A program made the position numbers and the translations under genes. From JAEYXS01 sp943367715 (GTDB lineage Bacteria; Verrucomicrobiota; Verrucomicrobiia; Limisphaerales; JAEYXS01): DNA of 64,000 bases. Below, piece after piece: positions 26,281 through 33,267 of the stretch. The notes beneath the pieces were generated by a model. The model saw nothing but the letters and a program-made list of their open reading frames with translations, was not told the DNA's origin and made no database searches. The stretch spans positions 18,528-82,527 of the forward strand of contig CALRJY020000029.1 in the NCBI GenBank assembly GCA_943367715.1, in the 5' to 3' direction. Position 1 is the stretch's first letter, and each line of letters opens with the position of its first letter.

Positions 26281-27885
26281 ATGCGTCCCCTGCTCCTCGC
26301 CTTGGTGCTTTTGCTCACCGGATGGTCGTCCTCTGCCGTGTCTGCGGCGGATTACAAGCTGTGGCTCTACGTCCCCACAAACCTGCAAGTGGACAAATAT
26401 GTGGACGACTTGGATGTGCTCTTCCGTCGGGCGAAGAAAGCCGGTTACACCACCATCTTGCTGGCGGATTCAAAATTCGGCCGCCTGCATGACGTCATCC
26501 CGCGCTATTATCAGAACGTGGAGCGGGTCAAAAAGCTGGCGGCAGAGCTTGGCTTGGAGATTGTCCCCGCCGTCTTTCCGATCGGTTATTCAAACGACAT
26601 CTTGTATCAGGACCCGAATCTGGCCGAGGCCTTGCCGGTAAAGGACGCCTTGTTCGTGGTGAAAGAGGGCATAGCAAAGCTTCAGGCGGATGTGCCGATG
26701 ACCTTGCCCGGCGGTGATTTCTCGGACCTGAAGAAGTGGAGCTGGAAGGATGATGCGGTCGTGGCCGATAATGGCGCGGCCAAGGTCGCTGATTTCAAGG
26801 AGAACGCGCGGCTCAATCAAAAGCTAAAGGTGCAACCCTTCCGCCAGTATCACGTCTCCGTCCGCATCAAAACACAGAACTTCACCGGAACGCCAGAGAT
26901 CAAGGCCATCGGAAAAAATCTGTTGAATTTCGCGGGACTCGGTGTGAAACCGACACAAGATTGGACCACGCATCATGCGGTCTTTAACTCCCTTGAGAAC
27001 ACTGAGGTGAATCTCTATTTCGGCATGTGGGGCGGTGGCAAAGGTGCGCTGTGGTGGGATGATGCGAAGATCGAAGAGATCGGCTTGCAGAACCTCGTGC
27101 GCCGTCCGGGTGCTCCGCTGGTCGTGAAGAAAGAAGGCGGTGAAGTCTTGATGGAAGGCAAAGACTTCGAGGCCGTGCGTGACCCGGGTATGGGGAACAA
27201 ACCTTATGCGGGCGAATACTCCGTCTGGCACGAACCGCCGGTCATCCGCACCAAGCTGCCGGATGGCACGAAGCTCCGCGTGTCCTACTATCACGTCGTC
27301 ACTATTCATGAGGGTCAGGCGATGATCTGCCCCTCCGAGCCGAAGACGATGGCTCTGCTCAAAGACCAAGGCGAGCGCATGCTCAAGCTCTGGCAACCCA
27401 AAGCGTGGATGATGTCCCACGATGAGATCCGCGTGCTGAACTGGTGCGATGCGTGCCAGCAACGGCATCTGGATGCCGGCGCCTTGCTCGCCGAGAACGC
27501 CAAAGCCTGCACGAAAATCCTGCGAGACCTTACCCCCGATGCCCGCATCTATGTGTGGAACGACATGTTCGATCCAGCTCACAATGCCCGGGATAACTAT
27601 TACCTCGTGCGCGGCAATCTCGCCGGTTCCTGGGAGGGGCTGGACAAGAATGTGACCATCGTGAACTGGCACAGCGGCAAGGCGAAGGTGAACGTGCCTT
27701 GGTTCGCCGGTCGCGGGCACAAACAAGTGCTTGCCGGTTTCTACGATGCGCCCGCTGAACGCGTGCAAGTCTGGCTGGATGCGGCCAAGGGTGTAGAGGG
27801 CATCGAAGGCATCATGTATACGACTTGGAAACAGGACTACCGGCAGTTGGAAAGGTTTGCGGAATTGGTGAAAGCGGCGAAGTAG
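26281..27885 (+). CDS. Secreted barrel-type protein, possible glycoside hydrolase
   Basis: A 534-residue protein with signal peptide MRPLLLALVLLLTGWSSSA. Segments such as DDLDVLFRRAKKAGYTTILL, LAAELGLEIVPAVFPIGYS, WMMSHDEIRVLNWCDACQ and RIYVWNDMFDP follow the strand-helix rhythm and acidic strand ends of a (beta/alpha)8 barrel of the kind seen in GH20-like and related hydrolases. Residues 150-260 (SWKDDAVVADNG..., FAGLGVKPTQDWTTHHAVF, GALWWDDAKIEEIG) look like an inserted carbohydrate-binding beta-sandwich. The catalytic acids cannot be fixed by eye; the DE of SHDEIR is a candidate. The ATG at 26281 lies after the preceding terminator. The neighbours do not reveal the substrate. Confidence 0.55.
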   Translation: MRPLLLALVLLLTGWSSSAVSAADYKLWLYVPTNLQVDKYVDDLDVLFRRAKKAGYTTILLADSKFGRLHDVIPRYYQNVERVKKLAAELGLEIVPAVFPIGYSNDILYQDPNLAEALPVKDALFVVKEGIAKLQADVPMTLPGGDFSDLKKWSWKDDAVVADNGAAKVADFKENARLNQKLKVQPFRQYHVSVRIKTQNFTGTPEIKAIGKNLLNFAGLGVKPTQDWTTHHAVFNSLENTEVNLYFGMWGGGKGALWWDDAKIEEIGLQNLVRRPGAPLVVKKEGGEVLMEGKDFEAVRDPGMGNKPYAGEYSVWHEPPVIRTKLPDGTKLRVSYYHVVTIHEGQAMICPSEPKTMALLKDQGERMLKLWQPKAWMMSHDEIRVLNWCDACQQRHLDAGALLAENAKACTKILRDLTPDARIYVWNDMFDPAHNARDNYYLVRGNLAGSWEGLDKNVTIVNWHSGKAKVNVPWFAGRGHKQVLAGFYDAPAERVQVWLDAAKGVEGIEGIMYTTWKQDYRQLERFAELVKAAK

Positions 27886-27937
27886 CTCGCTTTCAGGAAG
27901 TTGCCAGGCCCCTATTTCAGAAAGTTCCTTGTGCCGC

Positions 27938-27966
27938 TTGACAAATAGCCTCGTATTCTCTAATTT
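27938..27966 (+). promoter_or_regulatory. Sigma-70-like promoter of the GbsR-led operon
   Basis: TTGACA (27938-27943), a 17-nt spacer and TAATTT (27961-27966) lie 26 bp before the regulator ATG. The -35 and spacer are ideal, the -10 is weak. The palindrome at 27963-27982 overlaps the -10. Confidence 0.6.
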
Positions 27967-27982
27967 CTGTTTAGACAGAAAT
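27963..27982 (+). promoter_or_regulatory. Perfect palindromic operator, probably for GbsR autoregulation
   Basis: ATTTCTGT (27963-27970), a 4-nt centre TTAG and ACAGAAAT (27975-27982) form a perfect 8-bp inverted repeat. It overlaps the -10 and ends 10 bp before the regulator start codon. Dimeric MarR/GbsR proteins bind such dyads, so repression of the operon by its first gene product is the simplest reading. Confidence 0.65.
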
Positions 27983-27992
27983 AGAAGAAGCC

Positions 27993-28529
27993 ATGAACAC
28001 ACTCACACCAGTCCAGCAGAAGTTCATCCTCCACTGGGGGGAGATGGGGACCCGGTGGGGGATCAACCGGACCGTGGCCCAGATCCATGCCCTGCTCTAT
28101 CTCTCGCCCAAGCCGCTCCACGCAGAAGAGATCGCCGATACGCTGGCCGTAGCCCGCTCGAACGTGAGTAACAGCCTGAAGGAGCTCCAGGGCTGGGGCA
28201 TTGTGAAGCTGGTGCATGTGCTGGGGGACAAACGGGATCATTTTGAATCGATGAAGGACGTATGGGAGATGTTCCGCGTGGTATTGGACGAGCGGAAGAA
28301 ACGGGAGATCGACCCCACCCTCACGATGCTGCGCGAATGTCTCATCGAGCTGGAAGATGAGAAGTCGAAGGATACCTATGTCCGCGAGCGTATCCACTCG
28401 ATGCGGGATTTCTTTGAGACGACGACGGCCTGGTATCAACAGGTCCGCGCCTGGCCCACGAATGCGGTGGTCCGCTTTGTGAAGCTGGGGGACAAGGTTT
28501 TGCGAGTGTTAGGAATCGGGGGAAATTAA
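27993..28529 (+). CDS. GbsR/MarR-family transcriptional regulator
   Basis: A 178-residue winged-helix protein. The N-terminus FILHWGEMGTRWGINRTVAQ is typical of the GbsR group, followed by the recognition region HAEEIADTLAVARSNVSNSL (around 43-62) and a beta wing (VKLVHVLGDKRDHF). The C-terminal helices (ERKKREIDPTLTMLRECLIE) should dimerise. GbsR relatives are repressors, known from choline and glycine-betaine genes, but effectors vary. The gene is the first of a collinear run of eight and has its own promoter and palindromic operator directly upstream. It therefore probably represses itself and the genes that follow. AGAAG upstream of the ATG serves as ribosome-binding site. Confidence 0.88.
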   Translation: MNTLTPVQQKFILHWGEMGTRWGINRTVAQIHALLYLSPKPLHAEEIADTLAVARSNVSNSLKELQGWGIVKLVHVLGDKRDHFESMKDVWEMFRVVLDERKKREIDPTLTMLRECLIELEDEKSKDTYVRERIHSMRDFFETTTAWYQQVRAWPTNAVVRFVKLGDKVLRVLGIGGN

Positions 28530-28533
28530 AGTT

Positions 28534-28680
28534 ATGCCTCCAGTGGTCATAGTCATGGGATTCGGATTAGGAACGTTGTTTCTGACCATGTTTTTGGTCA
28601 GCAATCCAACGATGGCAGCGGCAATCGGTGCCGGATCGCTGGTGATAGCGGGTATTTTGAAATGGCGGAAGCGGGTTTGA
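28534..28680 (+). CDS. 48-residue two-helix membrane microprotein
   Basis: An ATG at 28534, four bases after the regulator stop, opens a frame to the TGA at 28678-28680. The product begins MPPVVIVMGFGLGTLFLTMF and continues LVSNPTMAAAIGAGSLVIAG, ILKWRKRV. This gives two hydrophobic helices joined by a short SNPTM turn, with a basic tail that predicts a cytoplasmic C-terminus. GGGGAAA precedes the start as ribosome-binding site. It fills the gap between regulator and DCC gene almost exactly, which supports real translation. I recognise no family. It could be a small assembly or regulatory subunit for the membrane proteins encoded downstream. Confidence 0.65.
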   Translation: MPPVVIVMGFGLGTLFLTMFLVSNPTMAAAIGAGSLVIAGILKWRKRV

Positions 28681-28703
28681 TTTTTTTTTGAAAGGATATT
28701 TCT

Positions 28704-29126
28704 GTGAATACTGAAATTACAGACACGGTTAACGGAGCGGTGTTCTTCGATGGCGAATGCCCGATGTGCCAACGCTTGGCCCGGCGGTTCGGTCCCCTGC
28801 TCCATCGGCGTGGGTTTGAAATGGTGCCACTGCAAGCTGACTGGGTGGCCACGACGCTGAAAGTGACGCGGACTGAGCTGCTGGAGGAGATGCACCTGCT
28901 CTGCACGGATGGTCGGGTCTTGCGCGGCGTGGAGGCCTATCTGGAATTCGCCCGGCATGGCTGGCTCACCCGCTGGCTGGTGCCCGTGGCGCGCCTGCCG
29001 CTCATCTATCCGCTGCTCAATCGCATTTACCGCTATGCGGCAGCACATCGGCATTGCACCGGCGGCCACTGCAAGATTCACCGGCCTGTTCACCACCGCA
29101 CCATCCCCTTTCTGGATATGCCATGA
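28704..29126 (+). CDS. DCC-family thiol-disulfide protein (DUF393)
   Basis: A 140-residue protein with the family motif FFDGECPMCQ, placing the redox pair Cys19 and Cys22 right after the DG. The rest shows the expected pattern V..L..DG....G..A....A of DCC proteins (LLCTDGRVLRGVEAYLEFAR) and ends with a His/Cys-containing segment (AAAHRHCTGGHCKIH). The predicted fold is thioredoxin-like; the true electron partner is unknown. The start is the GTG at 28704 with AAAGGA 8 nt upstream. Its stop overlaps the next start (ATGA at 29123), showing translational coupling to the wax-synthase-like gene. Confidence 0.85.
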   Translation: MNTEITDTVNGAVFFDGECPMCQRLARRFGPLLHRRGFEMVPLQADWVATTLKVTRTELLEEMHLLCTDGRVLRGVEAYLEFARHGWLTRWLVPVARLPLIYPLLNRIYRYAAAHRHCTGGHCKIHRPVHHRTIPFLDMP

Positions 29127-29998
29127 ATGCGACCACCCACAGAACATTCGCCGCTGCGCTGCTCGTCTGCCTGACAGTCTTGCCGTTCGGTGTGCGTGAG
29201 CACTTGCCCGCCTGGGTGTTTATGTGGGCTTTGGCCTTCGCACTCTATTTCGGCTGCAAGGTGCTGACCTTGGCTGAAGCCGGACCAGCCTTCACCACCA
29301 TGAATGGTCTTCGCACCCTTGGTTACTTGCTGCTATGGCCGGGCATGGACCCGAAACCATTTGAGCAAGCGACACGTAATTTCCCTGCTCCAGCTTTAAA
29401 AACTTGGGGCCAAGCATTGTTCAGGACATTACACGGCGCGGTCTTGATCTGGGTCGTGGTGCCTCGGATCGACGAAGCACATTGGATACCTCGCGCCGCT
29501 GTCGGCATGCTGGGCATCATCCTGCTGCTTCATTTCGGTCTGTTCCGTCTGCTGGCGTTGGGCTGGCAGGCGCGGCATATCCCGGTGCGCCCCTTGATGG
29601 ATAATCCCATCCGGGCGACGAGTCTCACGGAATTCTGGGGACGGCGCTGGAACAGCGGCTTCCATGATCTTATGCACCGCTACATCTTCCGTCCGGGGGC
29701 AAGACGGTTCGGCGTTCGAGCGGCGATGATGCTGGTTTTCCTGGCTTCGGGCCTCATTCACGAATTGGTCATCACCGTGCCGACTGGTGGCGGTTATGGA
29801 TTGCCGACGCTCTATTTTTTGCTGCAAGGGCTGGGTGTGGAATTTGAACGGAGCACATTAGGTCGTAACTGGCATTTAGGCCAAGGTATCAAAGGCTGGT
29901 GTTTTGTGCTTCTCGTGACGGCTGGGCCCATTGCCCTGCTGTTTCCGCCGCTATTCCTACACCATATCATTTTGCCGATGCTGAAAACCATCACCTAA
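29123..29998 (+). CDS. Wax-synthase-like MBOAT membrane acyltransferase
   Basis: A 291-residue polytopic membrane protein with seven or eight hydrophobic helices. The signature RATSLTEFWGRRWNSGFHDL (around 165-184) and the downstream LASGLIHELV, with the presumed catalytic His near residue 212, match the wax-synthase domain of the MBOAT superfamily. Family members transfer acyl groups from acyl-CoA to alcohols or other acceptors in membranes. The acceptor here is not known. The ATG overlaps the DCC stop codon, so the two proteins are made together. The gene ends 9 bp before the next ATG, which has AAAGGAG as ribosome-binding site. Confidence 0.75.
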   Translation: MNATTHRTFAAALLVCLTVLPFGVREHLPAWVFMWALAFALYFGCKVLTLAEAGPAFTTMNGLRTLGYLLLWPGMDPKPFEQATRNFPAPALKTWGQALFRTLHGAVLIWVVVPRIDEAHWIPRAAVGMLGIILLLHFGLFRLLALGWQARHIPVRPLMDNPIRATSLTEFWGRRWNSGFHDLMHRYIFRPGARRFGVRAAMMLVFLASGLIHELVITVPTGGGYGLPTLYFLLQGLGVEFERSTLGRNWHLGQGIKGWCFVLLVTAGPIALLFPPLFLHHIILPMLKTIT

Positions 29999-30007
29999 AG
30001 GAGATTT

Positions 30008-30433
30008 ATGAACACCGACCTCATCATCACTTTGTTAAAAGCCGCCGGGTTGTTGCATTTCGGCATTCTCTGCGCCGGGCTGACCATGCCGCAGGTCATC
30101 GGACTAAAACGGCATCTCACACCGTTGCCGCCTTTCATCCGCAATCTGTTCTGGGTTTACTACACCTTCATCGGCACGTGTTTGATCGGGTTCGGGCTGT
30201 TCACTTATATCATGGCGGAGCAACTTGCCACAGGCGATGGCATCGCCCGGGCGGTGCTCGCCTTCTTCGCGCTCTTCTGGTTGCTGCGCGTGGTGGTTGC
30301 GGTGTTCATCTTCGATGTCACCCCGTATCTCACCAGCCGGATGATGCGGGTGGGTTACTGGTGCACGAACCTGGTGTTCGTTTATTTCACGACAGTTTAC
30401 GCGGTAGCGGCCTGGAAAGGTGGAACTCTATGA
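30008..30433 (+). CDS. Four-helix membrane protein of unknown function
   Basis: A 141-residue integral membrane protein with four predicted helices (LLKAAGLLHFGILCAGLTM, NLFWVYYTFIGTCLIGFGLF, AVLAFFALFWLLRVVVAVFI, and VGYWCTNLVFVYFTTVYAVA). His17 within helix 1 and an Arg/Asp pair around helix 3 (LLRVVVAVFIFD) could line a polar site. I do not recognise the family. A perfect AAAGGAG ribosome-binding site precedes the ATG, and the stop overlaps the next start as ATGA. Its placement between the acyltransferase and the SDR genes suggests a partner role in the same membrane process. Confidence 0.75.
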   Translation: MNTDLIITLLKAAGLLHFGILCAGLTMPQVIGLKRHLTPLPPFIRNLFWVYYTFIGTCLIGFGLFTYIMAEQLATGDGIARAVLAFFALFWLLRVVVAVFIFDVTPYLTSRMMRVGYWCTNLVFVYFTTVYAVAAWKGGTL

Positions 30434-31392
30434 AAATAGCGATCACTGGTGGAACTGGATTTGTGGGGAAACACCTGGCCCGGAAGCTGGTGGCGGCAGG
30501 TCATGAGGTGGTGCTCATCGCGCGCGGTGTGGATACCCGCGATACGCGCACGCCCGGACTGCCGCACACCACTTTCCGGCCAGTTGGTACCGGCGATGTG
30601 GCGGCACTGACTGAGGCGTTTCAAGGGTGCGATGGTGTGGCGCATTGCGCGGGGATCAATCGCGAGATCGGTGAACAAACCTATGCACGCGTGCATGTGC
30701 AAGGGACAAAGAACGTCGTGGCGGCAGCGCGAAAGGCCGGGGTGAAACGGATCACGCTGATGAGCTTCTTGCGCGCCCGGCCAGATTGCGGCTCGGGCTA
30801 TCATGAATCGAAGTGGGCAGCGGAAGAAGTTATCCGCGCTTCGGGACTGGATTACACCATTCTCAAGGCGGGTGTCATCTATGGTGAAGGCGATCACATG
30901 CTGGATCATTTGAGCCATGCATTTCATACGTTTCCGTTGTTTGCCTTCGTCGGATTTAATGAGCAATTGGTGCGACCTTGCGAGGTGGAGGATGTGGCGA
31001 CCATCCTGGAAGCAGCGCTGGTGAAAGGTCGGCTGGCGAAAGCGACGGTAGCGGTCACAGGGCCGGAGGAACTTACTCTGAGCAACGCTGTCCGGCGGGT
31101 GGCCAAAGTGGTAGCCAAACGGCCCTTCTGGTTCCGGGCACCGTTGTGGCTTCACTATGCATTCGGATGGGTGCTGGAACGGACGATGACGATACCGCTC
31201 ATCGCGACAGCACAGGTGCGGATCCTTTCGGAAGGCGTGGTGGTGCCCCTGCCCTATGCAGAGGAATTGCCGGAAGATTTACGGCCGCAGCTTCCTTTCT
31301 CGGAGGCACAGATTCGCAAAGGGTTGCCGGAGCCGAAAGGGTTTGGGCGGGAGGATTGTTTGTGCTGGAACGCCTTGTTTGGGAAGGCTTAG
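30430..31392 (+). CDS. NAD(P)-binding SDR protein, NDUFA9-like/atypical
   Basis: A 320-residue Rossmann-fold protein. GGTGFVGKHLA (7-17) binds the dinucleotide. YHESKWAAE near residue 124 supplies the YxxxK-like pair. LDYTILKAGVIYGEG and the later RPCEVEDVATILEAAL are typical of the atypical SDRs that include the complex I subunit NDUFA9 and related quinone-linked proteins. It could act on a lipid-like or quinone-like substrate, but this is inference. The start ATG overlaps the stop of the four-helix membrane protein. A 72-bp gap separates it from the next SDR gene. Confidence 0.82.
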   Translation: MKIAITGGTGFVGKHLARKLVAAGHEVVLIARGVDTRDTRTPGLPHTTFRPVGTGDVAALTEAFQGCDGVAHCAGINREIGEQTYARVHVQGTKNVVAAARKAGVKRITLMSFLRARPDCGSGYHESKWAAEEVIRASGLDYTILKAGVIYGEGDHMLDHLSHAFHTFPLFAFVGFNEQLVRPCEVEDVATILEAALVKGRLAKATVAVTGPEELTLSNAVRRVAKVVAKRPFWFRAPLWLHYAFGWVLERTMTIPLIATAQVRILSEGVVVPLPYAEELPEDLRPQLPFSEAQIRKGLPEPKGFGREDCLCWNALFGKA

Positions 31393-31464
31393 GGAACGAA
31401 GGATTGGAACAGGAGCTAACAGAGGGAACGGAGAAAAAATCGGGGATGAGGGCGATTGGGAACT

Positions 31465-32400
31465 ATGAAACAGAAGATTGTCATCGCGGGAGGTAGCGGC
31501 TTTCTAGGGCGGGCGCTGGCGGAATATTTTACAGCCAAGGAGTGTGAGGTGGTGATCTTGACACGCCATCCCAGTCCGCTCTGTCCGCACGGGCGGGAGG
31601 TGTACTGGGATGGCTGCACGTTGGGGGATTGGGCGAAGGAGTTGGAGGGTGCAGATGCGTTGGTCAATCTCGCGGGCGTGTCGGTGGATTGCCGGTACAC
31701 GGCGAAGAACCGGCGGCTCATCATGGATTCGCGGATCGATTCGACGCGGGTGCTGAGTGAGGCGGTCACGCGCTGCCAGCATGCACCACGGGTATGGTTG
31801 AACTCGAGCACAGCCACGATCTACAAGCACACATATGGTCGTCCGTGGGATGAAGCGGGTGAAATCGGAGCGACGGCAGAGGCTAAGGATGCGTTCTCGA
31901 TTGAGGTCGCCACGGCTTGGGAAAGAGTTTTCAATGAAGTCCAGACTCCCTGCACGCGCAAAGTGGCACTACGGACGGCGATGGTGATGGGGCATGGGCG
32001 GAACAGCGTGTTCCCGGTGATGCGGCGGATGATCCGGTTCGGTCTGGGCGGACAGATGGGGGACGGGCGGCAGTATATGTCGTGGATCCATGAGGTGGAT
32101 TTCTGCCGGGCGATCGAGTGGTTAATCGCGCGTGAGGATGTCAGCGGCGTGGTGAATCTCGCGGCGCCGAATCCAGTAACGAATGCCGAGATGATGCGGA
32201 CGTTTCGCGAGGTGTGCGGAGTGCCGTTCGGTTTGCCAGCAGCGAAGTGGATGCTAGAGATCGGTGCGGTGTTTCTGCGGACGGAGACGGAGTTGATCAT
32301 CAAGAGCCGACGGGTGGTGCCGGGACGATTATTGCACGAAGGGTTTCAATTTAAGTTCAGTGAGGTGAGGATGGCGCTGGAAAATTTGACGAGGATTTGA
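31465..32400 (+). CDS. TIGR01777-family SDR epimerase-like protein
   Basis: A 311-residue SDR protein. GGSGFLGRALAEYF (9-22) is the dinucleotide-binding loop. VYWDGCTLGDWAKELEGADA and NLAGVSVDCRYTAKNRR match the TIGR01777 (SDR39U1) group, as do RFGLGGQMGDGRQYMSWIHE and NLAAPNPVTNAEM. The family is widespread and its substrate is unknown. In several bacteria it is found near DCC and DUF2071 genes, as here. The ATG at 31465 is preferred over a TTG three codons earlier. The next gene follows after 39 bp on the same strand. Confidence 0.88.
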   Translation: MKQKIVIAGGSGFLGRALAEYFTAKECEVVILTRHPSPLCPHGREVYWDGCTLGDWAKELEGADALVNLAGVSVDCRYTAKNRRLIMDSRIDSTRVLSEAVTRCQHAPRVWLNSSTATIYKHTYGRPWDEAGEIGATAEAKDAFSIEVATAWERVFNEVQTPCTRKVALRTAMVMGHGRNSVFPVMRRMIRFGLGGQMGDGRQYMSWIHEVDFCRAIEWLIAREDVSGVVNLAAPNPVTNAEMMRTFREVCGVPFGLPAAKWMLEIGAVFLRTETELIIKSRRVVPGRLLHEGFQFKFSEVRMALENLTRI

Positions 32401-32439
32401 CGCGAATAAGCGCGAATTGGGAAACGACGGAAAGGTTAT

Positions 32440-33222
32440 ATGAATGCTTTAGACGTCGAAAGGGATGCAGGGGTGGAGCTGAATCTGGCAGCGAGCGAGC
32501 GCATGCTGTCGCTGCGGGGGGAGCCGTTGTTCGTGGCGGATTGGGTGGAGTTGTTCTTTTTGCATTTCGAGGTGCCGGTAGAGGTATTAGAGCGCGAGGT
32601 CCCCTTCCCTTTGGATCTGTATGAAGGGCGGGCGTTTGTGAGTCTCGTATCGTTTCAGTTGGAGCAGTTGCGGTTGTTTGAGGCACCGACGCTGACGGAG
32701 GCGGTGTTTCGGCCGTTCACGCGGAGTCACTTTCTGAATGTGCGGGCGTATGTGACGCATCGCGGCGAGCCGGGCATCTATTTCATGCAGGAGTTTCTCT
32801 CGAACCGGTTGAGCATTCCGTTTGGGCGGCCGGTGTATGGGTTGCCGTATCATCATGCGGCGGCGCAACGGCAAATTGATCTCAAGCGCGGCGATATGAA
32901 GCTGGAGCTGAATGCAGCGAAGGAACGGCGGCTGGAGTTGCAGGCGAGCTTTGATACGGCAGAAAGGCCGTCTCCGTGTGAAGCGGGTTCGCTCACCGAA
33001 TTTTTACTGGAGCGGCATACGGCGTATACGTGTCACCGGGGGAACAAGCGGCGGTTTCGGATTTGGCATCCGCCGTGGCAACAACGCGCGGTGGAGTTTC
33101 AAGCTAAGGACGAGGGATTGTTGGGAAACGCGGGCGGATGGTTTACGGAAGCGGAGCCCATCGGCGGGCATCTGGCGTTGTTAGGCAAAGATGTGTGGAT
33201 GGGCAGGCCGTGTGGAGTGTGA
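32440..33222 (+). CDS. DUF2071 (YqjF-like) protein
   Basis: A 260-residue cytoplasmic protein. FLHFEVPVEVLEREVPFPLD, FVSLVSFQLEQLRLF, HFLNVRAYVTHRGEPGIYFM and the late PIGGHL match the DUF2071/YqjF family, whose fold has been likened to acetoacetate decarboxylase; its reaction is not established. The start ATG at 32440 has AAGGT about 6 nt upstream. It is the last gene of the GbsR-led run, and its stop codon lies inside the stem of an intrinsic terminator. Confidence 0.82.
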   Translation: MNALDVERDAGVELNLAASERMLSLRGEPLFVADWVELFFLHFEVPVEVLEREVPFPLDLYEGRAFVSLVSFQLEQLRLFEAPTLTEAVFRPFTRSHFLNVRAYVTHRGEPGIYFMQEFLSNRLSIPFGRPVYGLPYHHAAAQRQIDLKRGDMKLELNAAKERRLELQASFDTAERPSPCEAGSLTEFLLERHTAYTCHRGNKRRFRIWHPPWQQRAVEFQAKDEGLLGNAGGWFTEAEPIGGHLALLGKDVWMGRPCGV

Positions 33223-33238
33223 GTCCACACGGCTTTTA
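33208..33238 (+). terminator. Terminator closing the GbsR-led operon
   Basis: CCGTGTGGA (33208-33216) pairs with TCCACACGG (33224-33232) over a 7-nt loop and is followed by CTTTTA. The stem overlaps the stop codon of the DUF2071 gene. The T-run is short but the stem is perfect. Confidence 0.7.
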
Positions 33239-33267
33239 CATTCACATCGCAATTATTTTCTCATGCC

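Noticed and set aside
26824..28002. Long minus-strand frame opposite the barrel-type protein and the operator
   Set aside because: The plus-strand reading gives a signal peptide and fold-like pattern; the opposite frame gives no recognisable domain.
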